In this document: positions 1 to 6,601 of the stretch, piece after piece
How positions within the stretch are numbered: the first letter of the stretch is position 1
Layout: the number at the start of each line of letters is the position of its first letter
NCBI GenBank assembly: GCA_035637315.1
Contig: DASPXK010000098.1
Span: 1-11,432, forward strand
DNA: 11,432 nt
Source of the DNA: DASPXK01 sp035637315
GTDB taxonomy: Bacteria; Chloroflexota; UBA6077; JACCZL01
Direction of reading: 5' to 3'
Translations under genes and position numbers: made by a program
Notes under the pieces: generated by a model
The model's database searches: none
Told to the model about the DNA's origin: nothing
The model's input: the letters and a program-made list of their open reading frames with translations, nothing else

Positions 1-5
1 GTCGT

Positions 6-31
6 CCCCTCCCCCACGCTTGGGGGAGGGG
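6..31. repeat. C-rich perfect hairpin downstream of the transglycosylase gene
   Basis: Arms at 6-16 (CCCCTCCCCCA) and 21-31 are perfectly complementary over 11 bp, with a 4-base loop (CGCT). The hairpin lies 16 bp beyond the transglycosylase stop codon and could end that transcript. There is no T-run on the minus-strand 3' side, so it is not a textbook intrinsic terminator. The C/G-rich character matches the repeats at 3436-3494, 8878-9070 and 10978-11066, so it is more likely one member of a dispersed repeat family. Confidence 0.6.
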
Positions 32-46
32 TTGGGGTGGGGGCGC

Positions 47-2350
47 TCACCCGGCGTACAGCCGCCGATAGACCCGGTAGTACTCGTAGACCACCTGAAC
101 GTAGCGGTTAGTCTCCGGGTACGGGATCCGCTCGGCGAACACGTCGACATCGTCCGCCCCAAACTCGCGCAGCCAGGCGCTGGCCGCCCGGGGGCCGGCG
201 TTGTAAGCGGCCAGGGCCGGAAAGATCAGACCCTGGTACGCCTCGAGCTGGTTAGCCAGGTAGTACATCCCGAACTCGACGCTCACAACGGGCCGCAGCA
301 GGTCCTCGGTCTTGAAGTCAGCGTGGCCCAACTGGCGGGCGATATCCCGCCCAGTCGCCGGGACTACCTGGGCCAGCCCCAGCGCGTTGGCAGACGAGCG
401 GGCCGTTGGGTTGAAGGTGCTCTCCTGGCGCACGAGCGCCGCGAACAACAGCGGGTCCATGCCGCGGCGCTGGGCATGCGACAGGATCAGCTCGGCGTAC
501 GGGAGTGGAAAACTGACTCGCTGGAGGAGCCGCGGCTGGGTGTGAAACGGCTCACCCGTAGCCTGGCGCGCCGCGACGGCAAATCGGATCCCGAGCTGCG
601 GCTCGCCGCGATCGGCCGAGAACTGCGCTAACCAGTACAGGCGAGCGGGGTCCTTGCCCACTCGCACGGCTACCTCCTGGAGCTCCCAGCGGCCCTGCTC
701 CCGCAGCCCGAGCCGAAACAGCTCGGCGGCGCGCACGTAGTTCGAATCGGTCATCTGCTCCGCCAGGAGCGCCTGGGCGCTGGCTCCGTGCTGGGCAAGC
801 CAGTCGGCCAGCTCAGCCCGATCCACCTGGGATGGCTGGAGCCTGGCCGGGTCGAACGCACCCGTGGCCGGCACTGCCCGCGGATCGCCGGCCAGAATCG
901 CCGCCGCGCGGATACCTCCAAAGTCATCCTGGTCGAGGTCGGCGGCCTGGCGCCACGCGGCCTCGGCCTGGGCGCTATCGCCCGCTCGCGCGAAGGCCTT
1001 GCCGGCCCAGAGCAGCCCCAATCCTTTCCATCTGCCGGCTGCGTCGCTCGCGACCAGCTCGCGGGCGGTCGCCACGCTCTCCGGCAGCGCGTCGCGGAGG
1101 AGCAGGCTGAAGACCAGGCGCTGCTGTGCTTCCTGGCCAGCGGCCAAACCCGGATAGCCATCGTAAGCCTGGCGATAGACCTCCTCGGCCTGGGTTAGGC
1201 GTCCGCTCGACTCGAGTGCCCGGCCGGCCCGCAGCAGCGCCTGGGGAGCCAGCTCGGGTGGAGTGGAGGCGGCGGCGTTGGGCATCACACGCGCTGCCCG
1301 CCGCAGAGACTCAACCCCTTCGTCGACGCGGTCGAGCCGCAGCAGCGACAGCCCCTGGTAGTAGAGCGCGCGGGCGGCGCGCTCATCGCCAAGACCCTGG
1401 CTCAAGCCATCCGCAAGCGCGGCGACGGCGTCGGCGTGGCGCCCCCTGAAGTAATAGACCAGGCCCGCCTGGTCAGGTCCGGCCAGGCCGAGCGCGTCGA
1501 GCGAGGCCAGCGCCTCCAGCGCGCCGGGCGCGGCGGCGGTCTCCGGGAGCTCGGCGACGACGGTTGCGAAGGCCTGAGCCGCCTCGTCGCGCCGGCCGAG
1601 CCTGAGGTCAATGTTTGCGATGCTGGCCAGGGTTCTGGCGCGATACTCGCGCGTCGGCGCGGCGGCCAGCAGCGGCTCCGAAGCCAGTAAGGCCGCTTGA
1701 TCGTCACCCCGCTTGAGAGCTGCGTCCACCAGGTGCTCCATGGCGTCGACGCGAGCCTGCGAGGCCGTGGCCCCGGCGACCGCTTTAGCCGCTCGATCGG
1801 CTTGCCCGGCCCGGTCCTCTAGCCTGGCGTAGCACTCGGCAGCTTGTAGGTCGACGTACGGTCCAACGTCGAGCCCCAGCCGCTGCGCTTCGGAGAAGCT
1901 GGCGATGGCAGCGGCGCAGTCGCCAGCCGTTCGCTGGGCACGCCCGAGGACGAACGTCGCCCGCGCCTGCATGGCAGGCTCGGGCTGGCGTCGGAGCAGG
2001 TCGCGAGCCGCTTCGGCGCCCTCCGGGCCGCGCCCGTCCTCCACCAGCACGACGCCAAGCTGCAGCAAGGCCTCGTTTGCCATAGCCGCGTCGGCCTGAG
2101 CGAGCAGGAGGCGCAGCACGGCCTGAGCACCATCATAATCGCCGTTTCGCCGAGCCTGCTCGGCTTCGTTCAGCGAGGCCGAACGCGGCCATGAAGGGGC
2201 AGCGGTGGGAGAGACCGTGGGGAGCGAGGGCGGGTCGCCTACGATGCGCTCAGGAGTCGTGAGCTCGCCGACGGGCTGCACGGTCCCGATCAACCCCGCG
2301 AACAGGAGGAGCAGCCCCGCCAGAGAGACCAGGAGGTGTTGCCAGGTCAA
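47..2350 (-). CDS. TPR-containing soluble-type lytic transglycosylase (Slt70-like)
   Basis: Peptidoglycan lytic transglycosylase of 767 residues, expected to cleave the MurNAc-GlcNAc bond outside the membrane. Residues 5-22 form a hydrophobic N-terminal signal or anchor without a lipobox Cys, followed by a Pro/Ser/Thr-rich linker (about 33-58). Residues 60-590 are Ala/Leu-rich helical hairpins typical of tetratricopeptide repeats. The C-terminal 615-765 is the SLT (goose-lysozyme-like) domain: catalytic Glu643 in RQESTFNP, the GLAQVVPATG motif at 658-667, AYNAGP at 715-720, and the ETNRYV element near 746-751. The architecture is Slt70-like: long helical N-part, catalytic C-part. The start is TTG (2350-2348). 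An in-frame TAA lies four codons upstream, no earlier start exists, and a weak AGG sits six bases before it. It is last in the dnaX-ybaB-recR direction, 100 bp after recR, and may be co-transcribed or have its own promoter. Family assignment is firm; the exact glycan substrate is not visible. Confidence 0.93.
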   Translation of the reverse strand: MTWQHLLVSLAGLLLLFAGLIGTVQPVGELTTPERIVGDPPSLPTVSPTAAPSWPRSASLNEAEQARRNGDYDGAQAVLRLLLAQADAAMANEALLQLGVVLVEDGRGPEGAEAARDLLRRQPEPAMQARATFVLGRAQRTAGDCAAAIASFSEAQRLGLDVGPYVDLQAAECYARLEDRAGQADRAAKAVAGATASQARVDAMEHLVDAALKRGDDQAALLASEPLLAAAPTREYRARTLASIANIDLRLGRRDEAAQAFATVVAELPETAAAPGALEALASLDALGLAGPDQAGLVYYFRGRHADAVAALADGLSQGLGDERAARALYYQGLSLLRLDRVDEGVESLRRAARVMPNAAASTPPELAPQALLRAGRALESSGRLTQAEEVYRQAYDGYPGLAAGQEAQQRLVFSLLLRDALPESVATARELVASDAAGRWKGLGLLWAGKAFARAGDSAQAEAAWRQAADLDQDDFGGIRAAAILAGDPRAVPATGAFDPARLQPSQVDRAELADWLAQHGASAQALLAEQMTDSNYVRAAELFRLGLREQGRWELQEVAVRVGKDPARLYWLAQFSADRGEPQLGIRFAVAARQATGEPFHTQPRLLQRVSFPLPYAELILSHAQRRGMDPLLFAALVRQESTFNPTARSSANALGLAQVVPATGRDIARQLGHADFKTEDLLRPVVSVEFGMYYLANQLEAYQGLIFPALAAYNAGPRAASAWLREFGADDVDVFAERIPYPETNRYVQVVYEYYRVYRRLYAG

Positions 2351-2435
2351 GGGAAGCCTACGTTATCGGCGATCCGCGGAGGAACTTGTTCTTCCTCAAA
2401 TTGAAAACGGATGAGGGACTGGAGGGTTGGTCCGG

Positions 2436-2454
2436 GTAGCGGACTGACCGCTAC
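2436..2454. repeat. Small hairpin overlapping the recR stop codon
   Basis: Arms GTAGCGG (2436-2442) and CCGCTAC (2448-2454) pair perfectly around a 5-base loop. The second arm contains the recR stop codon (complement of 2451-2453). No T-tract follows on the minus strand, so a role in ending or attenuating transcription between recR and the transglycosylase gene is only a possibility. The remainder of 2351-2450 is relatively AT-rich but shows no convincing promoter. Confidence 0.35.
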
Positions 2455-3047
2455 ATCGGGCGACGGCCCTCGAGCGCTCGGGCCAGGGTGACCTCGTCGG
2501 CGTACTCGAGGTCGCCGCCGACGGGCAGGCCACGCGCCAGGCGGCTGACCTGGACGCCGAGCGGCTGGATGAATCTCGCCAGGTACATCGCCGTCGCTTC
2601 GCCCTCGACGTTCGGGTTGGTCGCCAGGATGACCTCCTTGACCTCCCCGTTGAGGCGTCCCAGCAGCTCTTTGATCTTGAGATCGTCGGGCCCAACACCC
2701 TCAACTGGATTGATGGCGCCATGCAGGACGTGGTAGAGGCCCTTGAACTCGCGGGTCCGCTCCAGGGCCAGCACGTCCAGCGGCTCCTCAACGACGCAGA
2801 TCTTTGTGCGGTCGCGCGTCTCCGCCCGGCAGATCGCGCACGGGTCTCGATCGGTGATGTTGGCGCAGGTCGAGCAGAAGACAACCGTCTCCTTCATCCG
2901 AATGATCGCCTCGGCCAGGTCGCGGGCCGCCTGGTTCGGCAGCCGCACGAGATGGAACGTCAGCCGTTGGGCGGTCTTCGGGCCGATGCCCGGCAGCTTG
3001 GCAAACTCCTCGATGAGCCGAGCGACCGGCTCAACAGTCGGCTGCAT
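2451..3047 (-). CDS. recR: Recombination mediator protein RecR
   Basis: RecR, the DNA-binding partner of RecF/RecO that loads RecA at single-strand gaps. The 198 residues are close to the family's usual ~200. A helix-hairpin-helix lies at 17-28 (KLPGIGPKTAQR). A four-cysteine zinc site is complete with C58, C61, C70 and C73. The Toprim domain starts near residue 83 with Glu87 in VVEEP and continues through ATNPNVEGE (142-150). The conserved C-terminal stretch GLPVGGDLEYAD is at 173-184. The start is ATG at 3047; only a weak purine stretch precedes it. The gap to the ybaB stop is 31 bp, so translation is probably coupled within a shared ybaB-recR transcript. All key residues are present and nothing suggests degeneration. 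Confidence 0.97.
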   Translation of the reverse strand: MQPTVEPVARLIEEFAKLPGIGPKTAQRLTFHLVRLPNQAARDLAEAIIRMKETVVFCSTCANITDRDPCAICRAETRDRTKICVVEEPLDVLALERTREFKGLYHVLHGAINPVEGVGPDDLKIKELLGRLNGEVKEVILATNPNVEGEATAMYLARFIQPLGVQVSRLARGLPVGGDLEYADEVTLARALEGRRPM

Positions 3048-3078
3048 GCTCGCTAGTCAAGACCTCTGTCCGGGTGGG

Positions 3079-3396
3079 CTACGTCAGGCCGGGGATCTTG
3101 AGGCCACCCGTCAGCGCTCCGAGGCGCTGGGCCGCAAGCTCCTGTGACTTCCTGAGCGCTTCGTTGAAGGCCGCCACCATCAGGTCCTGGAGCGTCTCGA
3201 CGTCGTCCGGATCCAGCGCCTCAGGATCGATGGTGACCGACTCCACTCGCTGGTGGCCGGTCATGACGACAGTCACGACCCCGCCGCCGACGCTCGCCTC
3301 GACCGTCTCGGCGCCGAGCTCTTCCTGGATCTTTGCCAGCCGAGCTTGCATCTGCTGCATCTGCTTGGCGAGCTGGGCCGGGTTGCCTCCCATCAT
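3079..3396 (-). CDS. ybaB: YbaB/EbfC family nucleoid-associated protein
   Basis: Small DNA-binding protein of 105 residues that coats the nucleoid as a homodimer in characterised relatives. The N-terminal helix is rich in Gln/Met/Lys (AKQMQQMQARLAKIQEEL, 10-27). The central beta-region contains GGGVVTVVMTGHQRVESVTIDPEAL (read at about 37-61), and a C-terminal helix carries the DLMVAAFNEALRKSQE pattern usual for the family. Two ATG codons stand in tandem (3396 and 3393). A strong ribosome binding site, AAGGAGA (minus strand of 3405-3411), lies 8 bases before the first, which decides the start. It sits between dnaX and recR, the standard arrangement across bacteria. A TATAAT hexamer upstream suggests that ybaB-recR has its own promoter besides read-through from dnaX. 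Confidence 0.96.
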   Translation of the reverse strand: MMGGNPAQLAKQMQQMQARLAKIQEELGAETVEASVGGGVVTVVMTGHQRVESVTIDPEALDPDDVETLQDLMVAAFNEALRKSQELAAQRLGALTGGLKIPGLT

Positions 3397-3428
3397 GGCG
3401 GCCGTCTCCTTCGCGCGGGTTGATCCCG

Positions 3429-3434
3429 ATTATA
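3429..3434 (-). promoter_or_regulatory. Perfect -10 hexamer ahead of ybaB-recR
   Basis: The minus strand reads TATAAT here, a rare AT-rich block in GC-rich surroundings. A start point about 7 bases downstream would give a leader of roughly 25 bases containing the AAGGAGA ribosome site. No recognisable -35 exists at 16-18 bp; that place is occupied by the C-rich repeat at 3436-3494. Confidence 0.45.
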
Positions 3435-3435
3435 C

Positions 3436-3494
3436 GCCCTCACCCCTGACCCCCTCTCTCCAACCTCGGGACAGGGGGTTAGGGGGTAAGGGCT
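3436..3494. repeat. Imperfect C-rich inverted repeat between dnaX and ybaB
   Basis: The left arm (3436-3455) is made of CCCT/ACCCCTGACCCCCT blocks. The right arm (3473-3494) is its imperfect complement with GGGGGTTAGGGGGTAAGGG character. The loop is about 17 bases. It directly abuts the dnaX stop codon at 3495-3497, so it can act as a 3' hairpin of dnaX mRNA. It belongs by composition to the same dispersed family as the elements near 8878-9070 and 10978-11066. Confidence 0.6.
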
Positions 3495-5216
3495 CTAGTC
3501 CTCCACGGCCTCGAGCGGCCCGCCGAACAATCGCAGCCCGGCCTGGAGGATCGGGTCATCCATGGGCGGGCGCCTGTTCCCGGCGGGTGGCTCTTCGCCC
3601 TCGCCAGCTCGGGGTCCGAGATCGTCGATCCGAATCTTGATCGGACGTCCGAGCGGCTCGCCGAGCGTGCGCTCGATCGCCTCGCCGAGTTTTCGCTCGA
3701 TGGCCAGCCGGCGGTCGCGTCGGTCGAGGTAGCCGTGCAGGCCGGCCTCGAGCCGCAGCACGACCGTGTCGCCCTGTATGTCGGCCAGGTGGCAGCGGTG
3801 AAACCAGGCCTGGTCGGGTCGGTTGTCCACCACCTGGGCCTGGACCTGCAGCCAGCAGTCGCGCACCGCGGCCAGGTCAAGAACCGGTGGCTCGGGACGT
3901 TCGTCGACCTCAGCCCTTGGAGGCGAGTCTGCTGGCTCCAGAGCCAGCTTTTCCGTATCGCTTGGAAGCGCAGGCTCGTCGAACGTGCTCGCTGCAGGAC
4001 TGCCCGGCGCGTCTCGTCGACTTGAGCGACTCGGCGCTGTGCTCGCTACGGCTGCTTCAGGGCTTTCCGGCGGGAGCAGTTCCGTCGCGTCGGCCGACAG
4101 CGGAGGGGACGCGGCCAGCTCAGGCGGCTCCGAGCCGGCCACCACGGTCAGCTCTACCTGGACCAGGAGCTGGGCTGGGTCTCGGAAGCGCGCCAGGGCG
4201 TCGCCAAACCCGGCCACCAGCTCACGCAGTCGATTCGCCTCCCACTCCGCCACCTGCCCCTCGAGCCACTCGATCTCCTCGACCGGAAACTCGGCTCGAA
4301 GGGCGGCGCTGGCGCCGTAGCGCAGCAGCAGCAGCGCCCTCAGGTAGGACAACACGTCCGAGACGTAGACTCGCAGATCGGTCCCGCGCTCGAGAGCCGC
4401 GTTGAGCTCCTCGAGCGCGTCGCCGGCCCGGTCCTCCTGCAGCGCCTCCAGGAATGGTCGCACCGTCTCGAGGCCAGCCAGCCCGAGCACCTCGCGGGCG
4501 CTCTGCGTGTCGATGCCGTCGCCGGCGAACGCCCGCAGCTGGTCGAGCAGGCTGATCGCATCGCGCAGCCCGCCGCGCGCCGCGCGGGCCAGCCAGGACA
4601 GGACCGTTGGCTCGACTTGGAGGTCCTCGCGCTCCGCGATCTCGACCAGGCGGGCCCGGATCTCGGCCGCCGCGATTCGATGGAAGTCGAATCGCTGGCA
4701 GCGCGAGAGGACCGTGGCGGGCACTTTGTGGGCCTCGGTGGTGGCCAGCACCAGGATCGCATGCGGCGGGGGCTCTTCGAGCGTTTTCAGGAGGGCGTCC
4801 CACGCCGGCTGGGTAAGCTGGTGCGCCTCGTCGAGGATGTACAGACGGTACCGCGCTTCGGCCGGCGTATAGTGGATCTTGTCACGCAGCTCGCGGACGT
4901 CGTCGATGCCGCGATTGGAGGCGGCATCCATCTCGATCAGGTCGAGCGCCCGACCCTCGTTGGCCGAGGTACAGATCGCGCAGCGCTCGCAGGACCCGCC
5001 GTCTTCGGAGTCGAGGCAGTTGGCCGCCTTGAACAGCAGCCGCGCGATCGACGTCTTGCCGGTCCCGCGCGGGCCGGCAAACAGGTAAGCGTGGCCAAGC
5101 GTCCCATTCCTGACCGCGTTGCGCAGCGTCTGCACGATGTGGCGTTGTCCAACGACGTCGTCGAAGGTCCGCGGGCGCCAGGCCAGGTACAGGGCGCGGC
5201 CGGCGGTCTCGGGCAT
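3495..5216 (-). CDS. dnaX: DNA polymerase III subunit gamma/tau (clamp loader)
   Basis: Clamp-loader ATPase of the replisome, 573 residues. The AAA+ core begins with the family signature LAWRPRTFDDVVGQ (11-24). Walker A is GPRGTGKT at 48-55 (Lys54). The zinc module is complete: C67, C76, C79, C82. Walker B is LYILDEAH at 125-132. Sensor 1 is in LATTEAHKV (157-165), the SRC arginine-finger motif is at 171-173, and sensor 2 is Arg218 in GGLRDAISLLD. Domain III runs to about 355. A Pro/Ser/Ala/Glu-rich linker (360-445) follows, then a tau-like C-terminal domain (446-535) and a short DnaX-type tail. The ATG at 5216 is the only sensible start because LYLAWRP begins at residue 9. No good ribosome site is present, but TATAAT lies 6 bases upstream, consistent with leaderless initiation. 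It is the first gene of the dnaX-ybaB-recR cluster. No obvious slippery A-run for a programmed frameshift is visible. Confidence 0.97.
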   Translation of the reverse strand: MPETAGRALYLAWRPRTFDDVVGQRHIVQTLRNAVRNGTLGHAYLFAGPRGTGKTSIARLLFKAANCLDSEDGGSCERCAICTSANEGRALDLIEMDAASNRGIDDVRELRDKIHYTPAEARYRLYILDEAHQLTQPAWDALLKTLEEPPPHAILVLATTEAHKVPATVLSRCQRFDFHRIAAAEIRARLVEIAEREDLQVEPTVLSWLARAARGGLRDAISLLDQLRAFAGDGIDTQSAREVLGLAGLETVRPFLEALQEDRAGDALEELNAALERGTDLRVYVSDVLSYLRALLLLRYGASAALRAEFPVEEIEWLEGQVAEWEANRLRELVAGFGDALARFRDPAQLLVQVELTVVAGSEPPELAASPPLSADATELLPPESPEAAVASTAPSRSSRRDAPGSPAASTFDEPALPSDTEKLALEPADSPPRAEVDERPEPPVLDLAAVRDCWLQVQAQVVDNRPDQAWFHRCHLADIQGDTVVLRLEAGLHGYLDRRDRRLAIERKLGEAIERTLGEPLGRPIKIRIDDLGPRAGEGEEPPAGNRRPPMDDPILQAGLRLFGGPLEAVED

Positions 5217-5222
5217 GCCCGG

Positions 5223-5228
5223 ATTATA
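5223..5228 (-). promoter_or_regulatory. Perfect -10 hexamer directly ahead of dnaX
   Basis: TATAAT on the minus strand ends 6 bases before the dnaX ATG. The usual 6-7 base distance from -10 to transcription start would place the start point at or next to the A of the ATG, suggesting a leaderless mRNA. A -35 hexamer is not evident at 16-18 bp. Confidence 0.5.
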
Positions 5229-5280
5229 AGGCCCTTTTTGTCATGCTGAGAGCTTGTGAAGAAATCGCAGCTCACGCCCT

Positions 5281-5351
5281 ATTGTCATCCTGAGCGCAGC
5301 GAAGGATCTCGGTCCCCGGGCCGAGCTACCGAGATCCTTCGCTTCGCTCAG
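5281..5351. repeat. REP-like long palindrome, interrupted by the IS110 element
   Basis: The left arm 5281-5313 (begins ATTGTCATCCTGAGCG) and right arm 5328-5351 (ends CTTCGCTCAG) pair at 23 of 24 positions. Pairing stops abruptly at 5351/5352. The missing 9 bases of the right arm, GATGACAAT, are found at 6602-6610, directly after the insertion sequence. The intact palindrome was therefore about 80 bp, with arms of 33 bp and a 14-base centre. Related partial motifs occur at 5239-5250 (TGTCATGCTGAG) and 6617-6627 (CTCAGGATGAC, inverted), so this spacer had several copies of the motif before insertion. Repeats of this TCATCCTGAGCG type are dispersed in many genomes. Confidence 0.85.
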
Positions 5352-5364
5352 CAACTGTCTTGGT

Positions 5365-5370
5365 TGTCAA
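5365..5370 (-). promoter_or_regulatory. -35 half of the circle-junction promoter (right end of IS110)
   Basis: Minus strand TTGACA, a perfect -35 consensus, overlaps the transposase stop codon. When the element's ends are joined with a single CT core, exactly 17 bases separate it from TATCTT at 6597-6592. This outward -35 pointing at the right terminus is a known IS110-family arrangement. Confidence 0.7.
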
Positions 5371-6320
5371 GGGGTGGTATCAACGTGAGCCTGCCAGTGG
5401 GTCTGGTGCCGAACCATCGCGTTCAGGGTCGTGAGGAGCTTGCGCATACAGGCAGTGAGGGCGACTTTCTTGGTCTTGCCGGCCGCCAGCAGGCGGGCAT
5501 AGAAGGATTTGATCACGGGGTTCCAGCGTGTGGCCGCCACCGTGGCCATGTACAGTGTGGCCCGCACCGCGGCACGCCCACCCCAGATGGCCCGCTTCCC
5601 ACGCAAGGTGCCGCTGTCGTGGTTCAAGGGCGCCACGCCGATCAGCTTGGCGATCGCCCGGCGGTCGAGATGCCCCAGTTCGGGGACATCCGCCAGCAGG
5701 GTGCTCGAGAGGACCGGCCCCACCCCGGGCGCGCTCTGGAGCAGCTCGTCCTGAGCGCGCCAGACCGGGCTCGAGCGGATCGTGTGGTCCAACTCCCGAT
5801 CCAGCTCCGCCACGGCGCGCTGCAGCCAGTCGATGTGGGCCTGCAGTTGGGCCCGAATCCGCCGCGGAGCGCGCGTTCGGCGGTTCTGCTCGGCGACCAG
5901 CATCGTCTGCAGCTGGCGCCGCCGCGTGACCAGGACGCGCAACTCCTGGGTCGCGGCGTCCGGCAGGGGGCGCGGCTGCAGCTGCACGGCCTGGGCGAAG
6001 TGGGCCAGAACGGCAGCATCCAGGCGGTCGGTTTTGGCCAGCCGGCCCAACGCTTTAGCAAAGTCGCGCACCTGGCGCGGGTTGACGACCTGGACCGGGA
6101 TGCCCTCAGCCGCCAGCGCTGCCACGGCCGCTACCTCCAGGCCGCCGGTCGCCTCCAGCACGACCAGCTGCAAGGGTCGCGCGCTGAGCCGTTCGACCAG
6201 CTGGCTCAGGCCGACCTCGTCGTTACTGACCTGCCAGCACTCGCCGCCAGGTCGCAGCGCGACGTCCAAGGTCGCTTTAGAGACATCGATTCCCACAAAC
6301 ACGGCCTGCTGCTCCGCCAT
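5367..6320 (-). CDS. IS110 family transposase (bridge-RNA-type recombinase)
   Basis: DEDD/serine recombinase of 317 residues that inserts and excises its element through a circular intermediate, guided by an RNA in characterised relatives. The N-terminal RuvC-like domain shows the four acidic residues: Asp12 in VFVGIDVSK, Glu56 in LEATGG, and Asp98/Asp101 in KTDRLDA. A helical coiled-coil region (about 125-190) separates it from the Tnp_IS116/IS110/IS902 domain, which starts at APGVG (197-201). The expected catalytic Ser236 is in NHDSGTLRGKR, followed by RATLYMAT. The open frame extends 46 codons further upstream, but that stretch is not family-like and overlaps the predicted guide RNA. Of two tandem ATGs (6323, 6320), the second has GGAGG (6329-6325) at a workable spacing of 4 bases. 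All catalytic residues are present. Confidence 0.94.
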   Translation of the reverse strand: MAEQQAVFVGIDVSKATLDVALRPGGECWQVSNDEVGLSQLVERLSARPLQLVVLEATGGLEVAAVAALAAEGIPVQVVNPRQVRDFAKALGRLAKTDRLDAAVLAHFAQAVQLQPRPLPDAATQELRVLVTRRRQLQTMLVAEQNRRTRAPRRIRAQLQAHIDWLQRAVAELDRELDHTIRSSPVWRAQDELLQSAPGVGPVLSSTLLADVPELGHLDRRAIAKLIGVAPLNHDSGTLRGKRAIWGGRAAVRATLYMATVAATRWNPVIKSFYARLLAAGKTKKVALTACMRKLLTTLNAMVRHQTHWQAHVDTTP

Positions 6321-6344
6321 CATCCCTCCGCTGGTCTCCCACCA

Positions 6345-6494
6345 CGGTCCCGGCCTTGCGGATGCGGGCTCGGTGGCCCCGGCAACTGTTCGGGCTCGGG
6401 CGGGGAATAGACGTGACGACCACGCTGAGCGACGGTCTCGACGGAGCCGCGGATGCAACGGTCTGTCACGTCATCACCACGCGCCAGTGCGGCG
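6345..6494 (-). ncRNA. Predicted IS110 bridge RNA with target- and donor-binding loops
   Basis: The leader before the transposase folds into the IS621-like plan. A small 5' hairpin CGCC/GGCG (6494-6482) comes first. The target loop is closed by GACGTGAC/GTCACGTC (6472-6465 with 6417-6410) plus GACC/GGTC (6463-6460 with 6421-6418). Its 5' side has CATCC (6455-6451), matching the left target; an apical hairpin follows (6449-6433); its 3' side has TCGCTCAG (6432-6425), the exact complement of CTGAGCGA at the right target half. The second loop is closed by TCCCCGCC/GGCCGGGA (one mismatch, 6406-6399 with 6355-6348). It carries ACAGTTGC (6389-6382), identical to the element's right end, an apical hairpin (6381-6365), and CAAG (6358-6355), complementary to CTTG at the left end. 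Exact transcript ends are estimates. Confidence 0.75.
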
Positions 6495-6591
6495 ACTCGC
6501 GGTTGGTAGTTTCCCACTGTGGAAAACCCCTCCCCCGAACCCCCTCCCCGGCTACGACGACGACTTATCCACATCCTTGTTCCCGATCACA

Positions 6592-6597
6592 AAGATA
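6592..6597 (-). promoter_or_regulatory. -10 half of the circle-junction promoter (left end of IS110)
   Basis: Minus strand TATCTT (4 of 6 matches to consensus, directly preceded by TG) begins two bases inside the left terminus. In the excised circle it lies 17 bp from TTGACA of the right end. This would drive transcription of the bridge RNA and transposase only after circularisation. In the integrated form the -35 position is chromosomal and differs. Confidence 0.65.
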
Positions 6598-6601
6598 CAA
6601 G

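Larger units (their letters stand above)
5352..6601 (-). mobile_element. Complete IS110-family insertion sequence (about 1250 bp)
   Basis: The ends are set by reconstruction of the target: removing 5352-6601 joins CGCTCAG (5345-5351) to GATGACAAT (6602-6610) and restores the complement of 5281-5296 exactly. Both junctions share AG on the plus strand (5350-5351 and 6600-6601), or CT in transposase orientation, the core dinucleotide known from IS621. There are no terminal inverted repeats, as usual for the family. The right end is only 15 bases beyond the transposase stop. The left end carries a leader of about 280 bases holding a predicted bridge RNA. Length, organisation and lack of frameshifts indicate an intact and potentially active copy of the IS110 group (long left end) rather than the IS1111 group. 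Confidence 0.88.

Noticed and set aside
2379..2397. Operator-like dyad GAGGAA...TTCCTC between recR and the transglycosylase gene
   Set aside because: Arms of only 6 bp, no regulator gene nearby and no further copies seen; within chance expectation for purine-rich DNA.
3495..4160. Programmed frameshift for a short gamma form of DnaX
   Set aside because: No A-rich slippery heptamer or poly-A run is visible in the linker region; the longest A-run there is a GAAAAG context at about 3949.
6321..6458. Transposase reading frame extends 46 codons upstream of the chosen start
   Set aside because: The extension (Arg/Pro/Trp-rich) does not resemble IS110 N-termini, lacks a ribosome site at its first codon, and overlaps the predicted bridge RNA. 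The family normally begins a few residues before VFVGIDVSK.
6518..6573. Chromosomal replication origin
   Set aside because: Only two DnaA-box-like sites, both inside the mapped limits of the insertion sequence, with no dnaA or dnaN gene and no AT-rich unwinding region.
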